Positions 16,176 through 25,805 are shown, counted from the stretch's first letter. The stretch is DNA of 64,000 nt from Erysipelotrichaceae bacterium (GCA_022772735.1 JALEZD010000003.1:20893-84892), one strand, 5' to 3'. A program made the numbers and translations. The notes: generated from the letters alone by a model not told the origin.

Positions 16176-17378
16176 TTATCTTGCATTATAATATACTTTT
16201 CCATTTTCAAGAGGAATTCCTTTTGCGGTTAATAATTCTTCAACACTAACTAATTGATAACCTTGTTCAACTAACATTGGAATAACTTCAAGGGCTGCAT
16301 CTTTAGATGTTCCGTGTATATCATGCATTAAAATAATACTTCCATCTTTTGCATTGTCTAGAATATTTTTAATTACTTTATCTTTATTTTTAACTTTCCA
16401 ATCAAGTGTATCTACATCCCACATTATTAAAGGATATGGAGATTTACTTTTTACATGGTCATTTACTGCACCATATGGAGGTCTAAATGTTTTAATTGAA
16501 TATCTACCATTTGTAGCTTGTTTAACTAAATCATTTACCAAATTGAATTGTTTATCTAGTTCTTCATCATCAACTTTTGTTAAATATTGATGATCCCATG
16601 AGTGTCCACCAACTTCTGATCCAGAATCAACTATGGCACTAATTATATCTTCATTACCTTTTATTCTATTTCCAAGTACAAAGAATGTTGCATGTGCGTT
16701 ATATTCATTAAGTTTGTTTAAAATCTCTAAAGTATATTTTTTTGATGGTCCATCATCAAATGTTAATGCAATCATTGGTTTATTTGGATCAATCTCAATT
16801 GGATTTTCTTTTATCTCAGGGGCATCCTCAATTGTGTCTGCAATAAATCCTTTATCTTTAAATACGAAATTAATAAAATTTGCACTATTGTTATAAGGGA
16901 TTTGTATAAAAAGAGGTAGACCTTCGGTATTAGGGTGAGTAAGTGTTATAAATTCATCATCAAATGATGATTGGCTAAAATATGAATTGAAGTCACTAAG
17001 TTCATTTAGAAAAACTCCATCTTTATATAAATCGCCCAACATATCTTTTTGAGAATAAATATTATAAACAAACTGTTTTTTTATTTTTTCTTGTTCATCA
17101 GTAGTAAATAATGATGAATTAAGTTGTAGAGTTTCTTTTTTGATTTTTATTGTGGGTATATTATCAACTAATAGTACTTCAAAACCTTTTTCAATTTTTT
17201 CTTCAGCATATTTACCTTTTCCAAGGGTATGTCTAAGATTTTTATTTTCAAATTGATTTTGTATAAACAAGATCCCAAGAGCTATAGATAAAGTGAAAAT
17301 CAACAGAACAAGAATACTTGCGAGTACTTTAGTTGTATTATTTTTTCTTTTTCTTGTAATTTTCCTTCTTTTTTTCAT
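16176..17378 (-). CDS. membrane-anchored polysaccharide deacetylase (PgdA-like)
   Basis: A very basic N terminus (MKKRRKITRKRKN) precedes one membrane segment at about residues 20-42, then an outside domain of about 150 residues and a NodB-homology domain at residues 200-385. The catalytic motifs are present: TFDDGP with the base and metal Asp, HSWDH with two metal His, RPPYG, DTLDW and LMHDIH. Such enzymes remove acetyl groups from peptidoglycan N-acetylglucosamine and give lysozyme resistance. The ATG at 17378 is spaced correctly from AGAGG. The upstream ATGs (17384 and 17399) are too close or lack a site. It faces the surface-protein gene convergently. Confidence 0.9.
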   Translation of the reverse strand: MKKRRKITRKRKNNTTKVLASILVLLIFTLSIALGILFIQNQFENKNLRHTLGKGKYAEEKIEKGFEVLLVDNIPTIKIKKETLQLNSSLFTTDEQEKIKKQFVYNIYSQKDMLGDLYKDGVFLNELSDFNSYFSQSSFDDEFITLTHPNTEGLPLFIQIPYNNSANFINFVFKDKGFIADTIEDAPEIKENPIEIDPNKPMIALTFDDGPSKKYTLEILNKLNEYNAHATFFVLGNRIKGNEDIISAIVDSGSEVGGHSWDHQYLTKVDDEELDKQFNLVNDLVKQATNGRYSIKTFRPPYGAVNDHVKSKSPYPLIMWDVDTLDWKVKNKDKVIKNILDNAKDGSIILMHDIHGTSKDAALEVIPMLVEQGYQLVSVEELLTAKGIPLENGKVYYNAR

Positions 17379-17477
17379 GTGCATTACCTCTTGTAACAAT
17401 GGTATTTTATATCATATTATTGATAATTATTCTTAATCTTTCTTAAGCTTGCTTAAGTATTTTTAATAAATTATGTT

Positions 17478-17498
17478 AAAAAGGTGTTTTTACACACC
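17478..17498 (-). terminator. terminator after the DJ-1-like gene
   Basis: On the minus strand GGTGT/ACACC is followed by TTTTT. The hairpin begins inside the last codons of the DJ-1-like gene. Confidence 0.7.
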
Positions 17499-18047
17499 CT
17501 TTTCTTTTAAAAAATTATATAGCATTCCTTTCTCAAGTGCTGAGGTATCTTTTTGTAAAATTTGTGCAATTTTATAAGCAAATTCAAATGATGTTGCTGG
17601 ACCTCTGCTTGTAATAATATTTTCTGATACAACTACAATATCCTCTTTATACACTCCAGATTTTAACTCATTATCATACCCAGGATATGATGTGTATTCT
17701 TTATTTTTTAATAATCCTGCTTTTTCTAATACTATAGGAGCTGCACATATTGCGCAAATATATTTGTTTTTATTATTTGCTTTTTGGATTAAAGATATTA
17801 GATATTCATCCTCTTTTAGATTTGTAGCTCCAGGTAATCCCCCAGGTAGAATAATCACATCATAATCAGCTATACTACCATCTAGCTTTTTATCACATAT
17901 AACTTTTATTCCATGAGAACCAGTTACTTCCAAACTATTTAATGAAATCATCTCACAGTTAATATCCAATCTTCTTAAAATATCTATTGTAGTTATTGCT
18001 TCAATTTCTTCAAAACCATTCGCAAGTATTATTCCAACTTTAGTCAT
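17490..18047 (-). CDS. DJ-1/PfpI-family protein
   Basis: A 185-residue protein of the class I glutamine amidotransferase-like fold. GFEEIEA is near the N terminus, with the conserved Glu. LPGGLPGATNL sits near residue 70. AICAAP (Cys at about residue 99) carries the nucleophile-elbow cysteine, and TSRGPAT follows. DJ-1/YajL/ThiJ relatives are linked to oxidative or carbonyl stress and protein repair, and the activity of this copy cannot be decided. GGAGGATATA precedes the ATG. It is a stand-alone unit between two terminators. Confidence 0.88.
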   Translation of the reverse strand: MTKVGIILANGFEEIEAITTIDILRRLDINCEMISLNSLEVTGSHGIKVICDKKLDGSIADYDVIILPGGLPGATNLKEDEYLISLIQKANNKNKYICAICAAPIVLEKAGLLKNKEYTSYPGYDNELKSGVYKEDIVVVSENIITSRGPATSFEFAYKIAQILQKDTSALEKGMLYNFLKEKGV

Positions 18048-18084
18048 ATTATATCCTCCACTTTAATTATATTTTATTTAGTAA

Positions 18085-18112
18085 ATAAAAAAACCCTGAA
18101 TTTTACAGGGTT
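18085..18112 (-). terminator. terminator after the CAP-domain gene
   Basis: AACCCTG/CAGGGTT with a 7-base loop, followed on the minus strand by a run of T. Confidence 0.85.
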
Positions 18113-18117
18113 AAAAT

Positions 18118-19131
18118 TTAATATACAATTGCACACCACATGCTTCCGCTATATCCAATGGCAACTGTTTTATAGTTCCCATCACTCATTAAAATTGCAC
18201 GATGATTTTTCGAACTCATCCACCAGTTGAATTTTGATTCGACTGAGCTACCAGCATAGGTTAATACTTCTAATGGACTATTTGAAAAACTTACATTTTG
18301 ATCAATAAGTGCAGTTTTATAATGAGAACCATCAGGTCTATAGTGAGATAAATAACCTGCAGCTTCATTTGCTCTAATTGCAACTGCCAATTGTCCGTTT
18401 TCATCTGCAAGGGCTAAAGGTTCAAGTCCGATATTGCTTCTTTCTGCATTAATCAAATCAAGCATATATTGAATATCATCTCCACTATATACAACATTTG
18501 AAACTCTTTGTGCATCTTTAGTTACATTAACTTCTAAAACAGTTTGGTATCTATTTCCACTTTCATCACTTGCTGCAAAAATAACTTCATATTTTCCAAC
18601 GGTTGATACATCAACATTGTTTATTATTGCAACTGTAGGATATACCTTTGAATTATCGTATGCATATTTAACATAAACCCATGGATCAAATACATCATTT
18701 AATGCAACATCAACTTTATCTTGTGTTAAAACTAACTCTGGTATTGTTGTATCAATGAATTCAAAGTTTACATCTAAACTCATTGAGTTTGTGGTTAATG
18801 TTTGTACATCCTGTTTATTTACAATATTCAATAATACCTTTTTTTTGACATTTGAAACCTTTGTTCCATCTAAATGGTCTTCTATAAAAAAAGATGTTTT
18901 ATCAAAATCAACATTTTCAAGAATGATTGTTTTATCTATTTTAACAATTTCATTCAATATTTGTGTTTTTATAAGGTTTGGCATATCTGCATGGTTGATT
19001 GGTACAATCACACTGATTTCGTTTTTTTCTATTTCAATTTCATTAGCATTAACTATATTTTTATTTGCTGAAATTGTTATAAACATAATACATAACAAGC
19101 AATATATAGCTATTTTTTTGAGTTGAATCAT
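18118..19131 (-). CDS. secreted CAP (SCP/PR1)-domain protein with Ig-like domain
   Basis: A signal peptide of about 30 residues (MIQLKKIAIYCLLCIMFITI) is followed by a region of unknown fold. Then comes an Ig-like domain of the DUF5011 type (residues about 125-210, ending GKYEVIFAASDESGNRYQTV). The C-terminal CAP domain at residues 220-337 has INAERSNIGLEPL, LSHYRPDGSHY and WMSSKNHRAIL, including the family's His and Glu positions. CAP proteins in Firmicutes are extracellular and of mostly unknown activity. It has no Cys motif or PNT anchor, so it is probably released. AAAGGAG precedes the ATG. Confidence 0.87.
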   Translation of the reverse strand: MIQLKKIAIYCLLCIMFITISANKNIVNANEIEIEKNEISVIVPINHADMPNLIKTQILNEIVKIDKTIILENVDFDKTSFFIEDHLDGTKVSNVKKKVLLNIVNKQDVQTLTTNSMSLDVNFEFIDTTIPELVLTQDKVDVALNDVFDPWVYVKYAYDNSKVYPTVAIINNVDVSTVGKYEVIFAASDESGNRYQTVLEVNVTKDAQRVSNVVYSGDDIQYMLDLINAERSNIGLEPLALADENGQLAVAIRANEAAGYLSHYRPDGSHYKTALIDQNVSFSNSPLEVLTYAGSSVESKFNWWMSSKNHRAILMSDGNYKTVAIGYSGSMWCAIVY

Positions 19132-19177
19132 CTGAAAACTCCTTTCAACTTAATGAAAATCATAACAAAAATTAAGT

Positions 19178-19210
19178 AAAAAAAGCAAACTAGTGAATAT
19201 TATCACTAGT
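19178..19210 (-). terminator. terminator after rarA
   Basis: The perfect 8-bp stem ACTAGTGA/TCACTAGT is followed on the minus strand by TTGCTTTTTTT. Confidence 0.75.
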
Positions 19211-20475
19211 TATTTATGTTTGATCGAATTTAATTTTTTCAAATTAGATGTCCTTTTTATGTTTGCAAGAGTCTTATAATTTTCAAAAAGTTGCTTCTCA
19301 TATGAACTATTAATATATGGTTTAAAAAACTTTATGTCTTTAATTTGTTCTGGAAGATATTGAATATACGGCCAAGTATCTTTTAAATCATATTTGTATT
19401 TTTCGTCATCATTTAAATTTGTAGGATTTAATTTTAAGTAATCAGGTATTTTATAATATGATTCATTTACTAAATCATTGGCACTATGTATTGCTTCACA
19501 AGCAGATCTGCTTTTAGGCGATAAAGTTAAATCAATCACTGCAACACTCAAAGGTATAGATGCCTCTGGGAAACCGACTCTTTTTGAAGCATCAATTGCA
19601 TTTATACATCTTGCGATTGCAGATGGATTTGCAAGACCAATATCTTCATAGGCAATCACAAGCAACCTTCTTTCAATAGAATCTAAATCTCTTGATTGTA
19701 TTAATACTGCAAGATAGTATAATGCAGCATTAACATCACTTCCTCTAATTGATTTTTGAAATGCACTTAGAATGTCATAATGTCCATCACCATCTTTAAA
19801 TGTATTAACATTATTCATATTCCCATATTTTTTTACTAAGGATACATCAATATTTTCTTCAGTAGAAATTGATAGTATATCTAGAAGGTTTAGTGCATAT
19901 CTAACATCACCATTAGATTTTTTGGCTATTAAATTTAATGCATCATCATCAATAGTTAACCTATTATTTAAACCTTCAGGTAAAGACAGGGCTCTTAAAA
20001 TAGTTTTTTCAATATCTTTTTCATCTAAAGGTTTTATTTCAAAAATTTGACATCTACTTCTTATTGCTGGATTAATTGAGAAAAAAGGATTTGCGGTTGT
20101 AGCACCAATGATTGTTATTAAACCTTCTTCTATATGAGGTAACAGTAAATCTTGTTTATCTTTATTTAATCTATGTATTTCATCAACTATTAAAACTAAA
20201 CCGTTACTTAGTTTAGCTTGTAAAAAAATAGAATCTAAATCTTTTTTGTTTCCTGTTACAGCATTAAAAGTTTTATGAGGCATGTTTAATGAGTTTGCGA
20301 TTACGGTTGCTAAAGTGGTTTTCCCACAACCTGGTGGACCATAAAAAATCATAGAAAATAATCTTTTGTTCTCTATCATTTTTGTAATTATTTTATTTTC
20401 ACCAATCAAGTGTTCTTGACCAAAAATTTCATCTAATGAATTTGGTCTTACTCTAAAAGCTAGTGGTTCAATCAT
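19210..20475 (-). CDS. rarA: replication-associated recombination protein A
   Basis: An AAA+ ATPase of the RarA/MgsA/WRNIP1 family that acts at stalled replication forks. The N-terminal RPNSLDEIFGQEHL is followed by Walker A GPPGCGKTT (about residue 46), Walker B LIVDEIHR and the sensor-like AIRSRCQIFEI. The C-terminal oligomerisation part carries VIAYEDIGLANP and related family residues. Length, 421 residues, is normal. AGAGGA lies before the ATG. It diverges from dtd across a 60-base gap that must hold both promoters. Confidence 0.96.
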   Translation of the reverse strand: MIEPLAFRVRPNSLDEIFGQEHLIGENKIITKMIENKRLFSMIFYGPPGCGKTTLATVIANSLNMPHKTFNAVTGNKKDLDSIFLQAKLSNGLVLIVDEIHRLNKDKQDLLLPHIEEGLITIIGATTANPFFSINPAIRSRCQIFEIKPLDEKDIEKTILRALSLPEGLNNRLTIDDDALNLIAKKSNGDVRYALNLLDILSISTEENIDVSLVKKYGNMNNVNTFKDGDGHYDILSAFQKSIRGSDVNAALYYLAVLIQSRDLDSIERRLLVIAYEDIGLANPSAIARCINAIDASKRVGFPEASIPLSVAVIDLTLSPKSRSACEAIHSANDLVNESYYKIPDYLKLNPTNLNDDEKYKYDLKDTWPYIQYLPEQIKDIKFFKPYINSSYEKQLFENYKTLANIKRTSNLKKLNSIKHK

Positions 20476-20536
20476 ATATTTTTCCTCTTAATTATATTTA
20501 ATTATATAATAATATATAGAAAGAGGTAGTTGTTTT

Positions 20537-20983
20537 ATGAAAGTTGTAGTACAAAGAGTTTCAAAAGCAAGTGTAGAAGTTGATAAAAAACTTATTAATG
20601 AAATTAATTTAGGTTTTTTACTTTTAGTTGGTATAAAAGATGGGGATGATAAATTAACTGTTGAAAAAGTCGCAAGAAAGATTGCAGGCTTAAGAATTTT
20701 TGATGACATTGATGGGAAAATGAATTTATCATTAAATCAGGTTGGTGGAGAAGTTCTTTCTATTTCTCAATTTACACTTTATGGAGATTGTAAAAAAGGC
20801 TTTAGACCAAGTTTTATTAGTGCTGCAAAACCAGATGTTGCAAAAGAATTGTATGAGTATTTTAATGAATGTTTAAGAAATAATAATGTAATCTGTAAAG
20901 AGGGTATTTTTCAAGCAGAAATGAATATTAATTTAATAAATAATGGACCAATAACTATAATTATTGATTCAAATGATTTATAA
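20537..20983 (+). CDS. dtd: D-aminoacyl-tRNA deacylase
   Basis: Hydrolyses D-amino acids and misplaced glycine from tRNA. It carries the two active-site signatures, SQFTLYGD near residue 77 and NNGPIT (the NxGPxT motif) near the C terminus. Length is 148 residues. AAGAGGTAG lies before the ATG. It is followed closely by folD and may share a transcript with it. Confidence 0.96.
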   Translation: MKVVVQRVSKASVEVDKKLINEINLGFLLLVGIKDGDDKLTVEKVARKIAGLRIFDDIDGKMNLSLNQVGGEVLSISQFTLYGDCKKGFRPSFISAAKPDVAKELYEYFNECLRNNNVICKEGIFQAEMNINLINNGPITIIIDSNDL

Positions 20984-21012
20984 TCTTTAAAGGAAATTGA
21001 TAGGAGTTTTTG

Positions 21013-21873
21013 ATGGCAGAAATAATATATGGAAATTTAATCGCAAAAGATGTTAAAAATGAATTAAAAGAACAAATTGAACTTTTAAAAAGAGAAAAAA
21101 AGAAAATCCCATTTTTATGTGTAGTATTAGTTGGTAATAATCCTGCATCTCTTTCATATATAAAAGGTAAAGAAAAAGCGTGTAATGAAATAGGTATGGA
21201 TTCACAAATAATTCACTTAGATGAAAACACAAGTGAAAAAGAATTAATATTAAAAATAAATGAACTAAATAATGATGAAAAAATTGATGGTATTCTTGTG
21301 CAGATGCCACTTCCTTCACATATTGATGAAAATAGAGTTATGGAATCTATTTCAAGTTTTAAAGATGTTGATGGTTTAAATCCGTATAATATAGGTAAGT
21401 TATATTTAAAGGAAGATGGAATGATACCTTGTACACCATTAGGTATTGTTGAACTTTTAAAAAGAAGTAATATTACTATTAAAAGTAAAAAAGTTGTAGT
21501 AATAGGTAGAAGCAAATTAGTCGGTAATCCAGTTGCAAAATTATTACTAGATGAAAATGCAACAGTAACTATTTGTCATTCAAAAACAGAAAATTTAAAA
21601 GAAATTGCAAAGAGTGCAGATATTTTGATTGTTGCGATAGGTAGAGAAAAGTTTGTTGATAAGACATTTGTTAAGGATAATGCAGTTGTAATCGATGTTG
21701 GTATTAACAGAAATAGTGAAGGTAAATTAGTTGGGGATGTCGATTTTGATGATGTAAAAGAGGTTGCGTCTTATATAACACCTGTACCTAAAGGAGTTGG
21801 TCCAATGACAATTGCAATGCTTTTATCAAATACATTTAAAGCATATTTAAATAAGGAGAAAATAAATGGTTGA
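21013..21873 (+). CDS. folD: bifunctional methylenetetrahydrofolate dehydrogenase/cyclohydrolase
   Basis: Interconverts one-carbon units on tetrahydrofolate. Conserved stretches include VVLVGNNPASLSYIKGKEKA with the catalytic Lys, VQMPLPSHI, CTPLG and the NADP-binding GRSKLVGNPVA. The end is PVPKGVGPMTIAML. The ATG at 21013 has AGGAG six bases before it, while the adjacent TTG at 21010 is less likely. The 3' end overlaps the DUF951 gene by eight bases. It works in the same folate cycle as glyA (39474). Confidence 0.97.
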   Translation: MAEIIYGNLIAKDVKNELKEQIELLKREKKKIPFLCVVLVGNNPASLSYIKGKEKACNEIGMDSQIIHLDENTSEKELILKINELNNDEKIDGILVQMPLPSHIDENRVMESISSFKDVDGLNPYNIGKLYLKEDGMIPCTPLGIVELLKRSNITIKSKKVVVIGRSKLVGNPVAKLLLDENATVTICHSKTENLKEIAKSADILIVAIGREKFVDKTFVKDNAVVIDVGINRNSEGKLVGDVDFDDVKEVASYITPVPKGVGPMTIAMLLSNTFKAYLNKEKING

Positions 21874-22072
21874 GTATGGATTAGATGATATTGTTGAAAT
21901 GAAAAAAGAACATCCTTGTAGAAAATCAAAAGAATGGAAAATTATTAGGATGGGTGCAGATATTAAAATAAAATGTTTAGGATGTGGCAGTTCAGTTATG
22001 TTTCCTAGAACAGAGTTTGAAAGAAAAATGAAAAGAATAATTAAACATACAGAAGGGAAAGAGGTAAACTAA
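21866..22072 (+). CDS. DUF951 family small protein
   Basis: A 68-residue protein with the DUF951 pattern: DIVEMKKEHPC near the start, WKIIRMGADIKIKCLGCG in the middle with a CxxC pair, and FERKMKRI. The family (YyzM-like) sits next to ychF in many Firmicutes, as here. The start overlaps folD and the stop overlaps the ychF ATG by one base (TAATG). A nucleic-acid-binding zinc-ribbon-like role is possible but not established. Confidence 0.9.
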   Translation: MVEYGLDDIVEMKKEHPCRKSKEWKIIRMGADIKIKCLGCGSSVMFPRTEFERKMKRIIKHTEGKEVN

Positions 22073-23172
22073 TGGCATTAACAGCAGGTATAGTAGGACT
22101 TCCAAATGTTGGTAAATCTACATTATTCAATGCAATAACAAAATCACAAGTTGAAGCTGCAAATTATCCATTTGCGACAATCAAGCCAAATGTTGGAGTA
22201 GTAGAAGTACCAGATAAAAGACTTAATGAAATAATTAAGCTTGTTAAACCTAAAAAAACAGTGTATACAACTTTTGAATTTACAGATATTGCTGGGCTTG
22301 TAAAAGGTGCAAGTAAGGGAGAAGGTTTAGGTAACCAATTTTTATCTAATATTAGAGAAACTGATGCAATTGTTCATGTTGTAAGATGTTTTGAAAATTC
22401 TGATATTACCCATGTTGAGGGTGGAGTTGATCCGATAAGAGATATTGAAATAATTAATTTAGAATTAGGTATTGCGGATTTACAAAGTTTAGAAAACAGA
22501 ATATCTAAAATTGAAAGAAAAGCACAAGCGAAAGATAAAGATGCAATGTTTGAATACGGCATTTTAAAACGATTGATTGATGCATTAAAAAGTGATAAAC
22601 CTGCAAGAAGTGTAGAACTTAGCAAAGATGAAGAAATTTTGGCTAGAACTTTTAATCTTTTAACATCAAAGCCTGTTATATATGTTGCGAATATTGCAGA
22701 GAGTGATATTGCAAGTCCTGAGAATAATGAAAACTATTTAAAGGTTAAAGAGTTTGCAAAAAAAGAGGGTAGTGATGTAATTGCAGTAAGCGCAAAAATT
22801 GAAGAAGAGTTATCAGCATTAGATAAAGATGAAAAAGAAATGTTTTTAGAGGAATTGGGAATAAGTGAAAGTGGATTAGATAGAGTTATTAAAGCTGCTT
22901 ATCATTTATTAGACTTACAAACATATTTTACTGTTGGTGAAGCTGAATGTAGAGCATGGACTTTTAAAAAAGGCATGAGTGCACCTGAATGTGCTGGTGT
23001 AATACATACAGATTTTAAAAGAGGGTTTATAAAAGCTGAAACATATAGTTATGATGACTTGATGCAATTTAAAAGTGAAACCGCAATAAAAGAAAACGGT
23101 AAGTTACGTCAAGAAGGAAAAGATTATATAGTAAAAGATGGAGATATATTATTTTTTAAATTTAATGTTTGA
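22072..23172 (+). CDS. ychF: ribosome-binding ATPase YchF
   Basis: An Obg-family P-loop protein that binds the 50S subunit and prefers ATP. The G1 motif is GLPNVGKSTLFNA, and IAGLVKGASKGEGLGN is the G3 region. A coiled insert (residues about 130-205) and the C-terminal TGS domain (ECRAWTFKKGMSAPECAGVIH and on) follow. At 366 residues it is typical. It is transcribed with folD and DUF951. Confidence 0.97.
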   Translation: MALTAGIVGLPNVGKSTLFNAITKSQVEAANYPFATIKPNVGVVEVPDKRLNEIIKLVKPKKTVYTTFEFTDIAGLVKGASKGEGLGNQFLSNIRETDAIVHVVRCFENSDITHVEGGVDPIRDIEIINLELGIADLQSLENRISKIERKAQAKDKDAMFEYGILKRLIDALKSDKPARSVELSKDEEILARTFNLLTSKPVIYVANIAESDIASPENNENYLKVKEFAKKEGSDVIAVSAKIEEELSALDKDEKEMFLEELGISESGLDRVIKAAYHLLDLQTYFTVGEAECRAWTFKKGMSAPECAGVIHTDFKRGFIKAETYSYDDLMQFKSETAIKENGKLRQEGKDYIVKDGDILFFKFNV

Positions 23173-23206
23173 TGTGTTAAAATATAATTGAATAGGAGGC
23201 ATATTT

Positions 23207-23530
23207 ATGAAAATAGTTTTAGCGATTGTTTCTAATGATGATAGTTCAAGTGTTTCTTCTGCATTAAATAAAGCAAATTATTCTGTGACTAGACTTGCGA
23301 CAACAGGTGGTTTTTTAAGAGCAGGTAATACAACAATGATTATAGGTACTGAAGATAAGAATGTTGATGATGTAATAAAAATAATCGGAAACGAGAGTAA
23401 ACGCAGAACAGAAATAGTTCCTTCTACAGCAAGCTATGATATAGGAAGATATGCAAGTTTTCCTGTTGAAGTTCAAGTTGGTGGTGCCACAATATTTGTC
23501 ATTGACGTTGAACAATTTATTAAAGTATAA
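23207..23530 (+). CDS. darA: cyclic-di-AMP receptor DarA (PstA, PII-like)
   Basis: A 107-residue PII-like protein of the YaaQ/DarA family. The c-di-AMP contact residues lie in conserved stretches seen here: RLATTGGFLRAGNTT at about residues 28-42, and GGATIFVIDVEQF at the C terminus. These receptors are trimers that sense c-di-AMP, a second messenger of osmotic and cell-wall state. AGGAGG precedes the ATG. It is followed by a terminator and then the surface-protein genes. Confidence 0.93.
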   Translation: MKIVLAIVSNDDSSSVSSALNKANYSVTRLATTGGFLRAGNTTMIIGTEDKNVDDVIKIIGNESKRRTEIVPSTASYDIGRYASFPVEVQVGGATIFVIDVEQFIKV

Positions 23531-23540
23531 AGATTATTAA

Positions 23541-23567
23541 TGAAGTCAAAATTGGCTTCATTTTTTT
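23541..23567 (+). terminator. terminator after darA
   Basis: TGAAGTCA/TGGCTTCA (one G-T pair) with a 4-base loop, followed by seven T. Confidence 0.85.
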
Positions 23568-23601
23568 GTTTTGTTGGGGAATAAAAACATACATGTTCGG
23601 A

Positions 23602-23630
23602 TTGTAAAAATATCGTAATTATGGAATAAT
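23602..23630 (+). promoter_or_regulatory. promoter of the surface gene at 23662
   Basis: TTGTAA, 17 bases, AATAAT. The block GGATTGTAAAAA matches the one before the surface gene at 14414. Confidence 0.5.
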
Positions 23631-23661
23631 TTGATTATAGTTTTTATATAGGGGGAAATGT

Positions 23662-25701
23662 ATGAAAAGCACAGTTTTAAAGGTATTTTTGTTATTTTTT
23701 GTGATTTTATCTGGTTTTAGTTTTTATACGCATGCTGAAACGATAAACACAAAAAATTATACTGTTGAAGGAGATTTGCTAATAGGGTATGATGGTGTTT
23801 CTTTTTCAAGTACAGAATCAAGTATGTTTGTTGTAAATAGAACAAAGGAAGAATTTAGTATTTTAGGCGAATTATATATTGATTCAATAAAAACTGAACT
23901 AAATAATATTGCAAGTGAAAAACTTGGAAGCAAAAATGAATATTCGAGATATCAAAATATAATTTTAAGTGAAACAAATTTAACTTTTTCAGCCAAATTT
24001 AATTTTCCATCTGAAATTGATTTATCAAATATTGGTTTAAGTTTGAATAATTTTAGTGGTTCAAATAATTTAGGTGTTCATAATGAATTGTTTTATATAA
24101 ATAGCTCAAATATTATAAATGAAGCAAATGGAACAAAAACTTTAAATGTTGAATTTAAGGTTTATGACAATGTTTTTTTAACTTTTAAAGATTTATATGA
24201 CAAAGTTTATTCTATGAATGATTTAGGATTAATGATTAATGGATTAAGTTTTTTAGATGGTTCAACTGCTAATAAGAGTTATGAAGTGACAGGGTTAATT
24301 ACTGGTAATTTATCTACAAAGGCAACAGTAAATAACAGTTTAGGAGTTTTTGTAAGTGAAAAATTTGAGATATCATGGGGTGGTCAACAAAGGAATGGTT
24401 TTAATGATGTAAATCACCCAAATGAAAGTGATATGTACTTATCAATATATTTAAAAGATGTTAAATTGGTTGACCTAGAAGGTGATTTAAGTGTAGCACC
24501 AGATGAAAATACAGATTATGATAGTACAGATACAGCACCTTATGTTGTTGAAAATAGAGATAATAAAATTTTTATAGGAGCTTATTTGGAAACAAGCAAA
24601 ATAAAGGATCAAATCAATAATATTGCAAAGGAGATTTTAGATCCGTACCATATGAATGATCCTCTTGTATATGAAAATATCAAGCTTGAAAATTTAGATA
24701 CAGCCTTTACTTCATACATTTATTTTGAAAAAGAGTTTGATGTTAATTCAATCGACAATAATTCAATACGTTTAAGAGCTGTAGATTCTAATTTAGCAAT
24801 TGTTGATTATAATGGAATATACGAAATTAAAAATATTAAAAAAGATGAAACTTATGTAGATTCTAATGGACAAGAGTACAAATTAGTACAAGTTGATTTT
24901 GGTTTAAAGAACAGTGTCGTAATTAATAATTTTAAGGAAATTTATGATTTAGTTTCAAATGAGCCAAATTTATTTTTAGAGCTTAATAATGCAAAATTGA
25001 ATAGTAGTGAAGTTAACAATGGTGAATATTATTCACTATATGGGTTTGTTAATGGAAGTTTTTATTCAGATGCTAAAGTTTCTATTTTAGGTGTAGGTAA
25101 TTTGGAAAAATCATTTGAGTTTGATTGGCAAGCAGTTCAAGGAGATGGAAAAGACTTATATTTAAAAGATGTTAATGATATTGCGCTGACAGTAAGATTA
25201 CTTGAAACAAAAAATGTTTCTTATAATTTTAAATCAGAAAATGCAAATGATACATTGCCAGCTGGCTTGCTTGATAGATTATCAAATAAAAATAAAACAA
25301 ATGTTGCTTTTGATACAGAAGTTAATGTAAATGATATTGATATAAGTGATTTTCCAGTTGCAGAAAAAGATGGTGTTTGGAAATTTGTAGGCTGGGATAA
25401 AAATAGTATAAAAATTGGTAATGACAATATTACATTTACAGGTTCTTGGAGATTTGTGAAGAACGATAAACAATCAACAACAAATAACACATCTATAACT
25501 TCATCAAGTACAAGTAAAAAAGTGACATGTGCTGATGAAGGCAAGGTTTGGAATGAGTCAAAAGGAGCTTGTTTAAACAATGTTTTAAGAGTAATTCCTA
25601 ATACAGGGAGTAGAGAATCTCTTGGAATATATATTGTAATAGCAGCAGTGGGATTTATTTTATTGGTAATTTTAAGATTGAAATTTAGAAAAAAGAAATA
25701 A
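23662..25701 (+). CDS. SHIRT-domain surface protein with duplicated N-module and IPNTG anchor
   Basis: A signal peptide of about 26 residues is followed by two copies of a module of about 240 residues (residues about 32-270 and 275-505). Each has a GDL-x-(I/V) start, a later helical stretch with SIKTELNNIA or SKIKDQINNIA, and a GSF or GNL turn. A SHIRT-like domain lies at residues about 515-600, ending VGWDKNSIKIGNDNITFTGSWRF across 25380-25460. A Thr/Ser linker follows. The tail has the Cys motif (CADEGKVWNESKGAC), IPNTG, a hydrophobic segment and RLKFRKKK. This is the only member with a near-classic xPxTG motif and a longer basic tail. The ribosome site is GGGGG at 23651-23655. No sortase gene is in the window. 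Confidence 0.85.
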   Translation: MKSTVLKVFLLFFVILSGFSFYTHAETINTKNYTVEGDLLIGYDGVSFSSTESSMFVVNRTKEEFSILGELYIDSIKTELNNIASEKLGSKNEYSRYQNIILSETNLTFSAKFNFPSEIDLSNIGLSLNNFSGSNNLGVHNELFYINSSNIINEANGTKTLNVEFKVYDNVFLTFKDLYDKVYSMNDLGLMINGLSFLDGSTANKSYEVTGLITGNLSTKATVNNSLGVFVSEKFEISWGGQQRNGFNDVNHPNESDMYLSIYLKDVKLVDLEGDLSVAPDENTDYDSTDTAPYVVENRDNKIFIGAYLETSKIKDQINNIAKEILDPYHMNDPLVYENIKLENLDTAFTSYIYFEKEFDVNSIDNNSIRLRAVDSNLAIVDYNGIYEIKNIKKDETYVDSNGQEYKLVQVDFGLKNSVVINNFKEIYDLVSNEPNLFLELNNAKLNSSEVNNGEYYSLYGFVNGSFYSDAKVSILGVGNLEKSFEFDWQAVQGDGKDLYLKDVNDIALTVRLLETKNVSYNFKSENANDTLPAGLLDRLSNKNKTNVAFDTEVNVNDIDISDFPVAEKDGVWKFVGWDKNSIKIGNDNITFTGSWRFVKNDKQSTTNNTSITSSSTSKKVTCADEGKVWNESKGACLNNVLRVIPNTGSRESLGIYIVIAAVGFILLVILRLKFRKKK

Positions 25702-25710
25702 ATTTAGCAA

Positions 25711-25741
25711 AATGCAGGAGTTATAAAACCCTGTATTTTTT
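25711..25741 (+). terminator. terminator after the surface gene at 23662
   Basis: ATGCAGG/CCTGTAT with a 10-base loop, followed by TTTTTT. Confidence 0.75.
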
Positions 25742-25805
25742 GTTTGAATTAATCTCAGTTAATGAGAGTTTATGAAAAACGTATTCTAAAATTCAGAGTC
25801 AAAGG

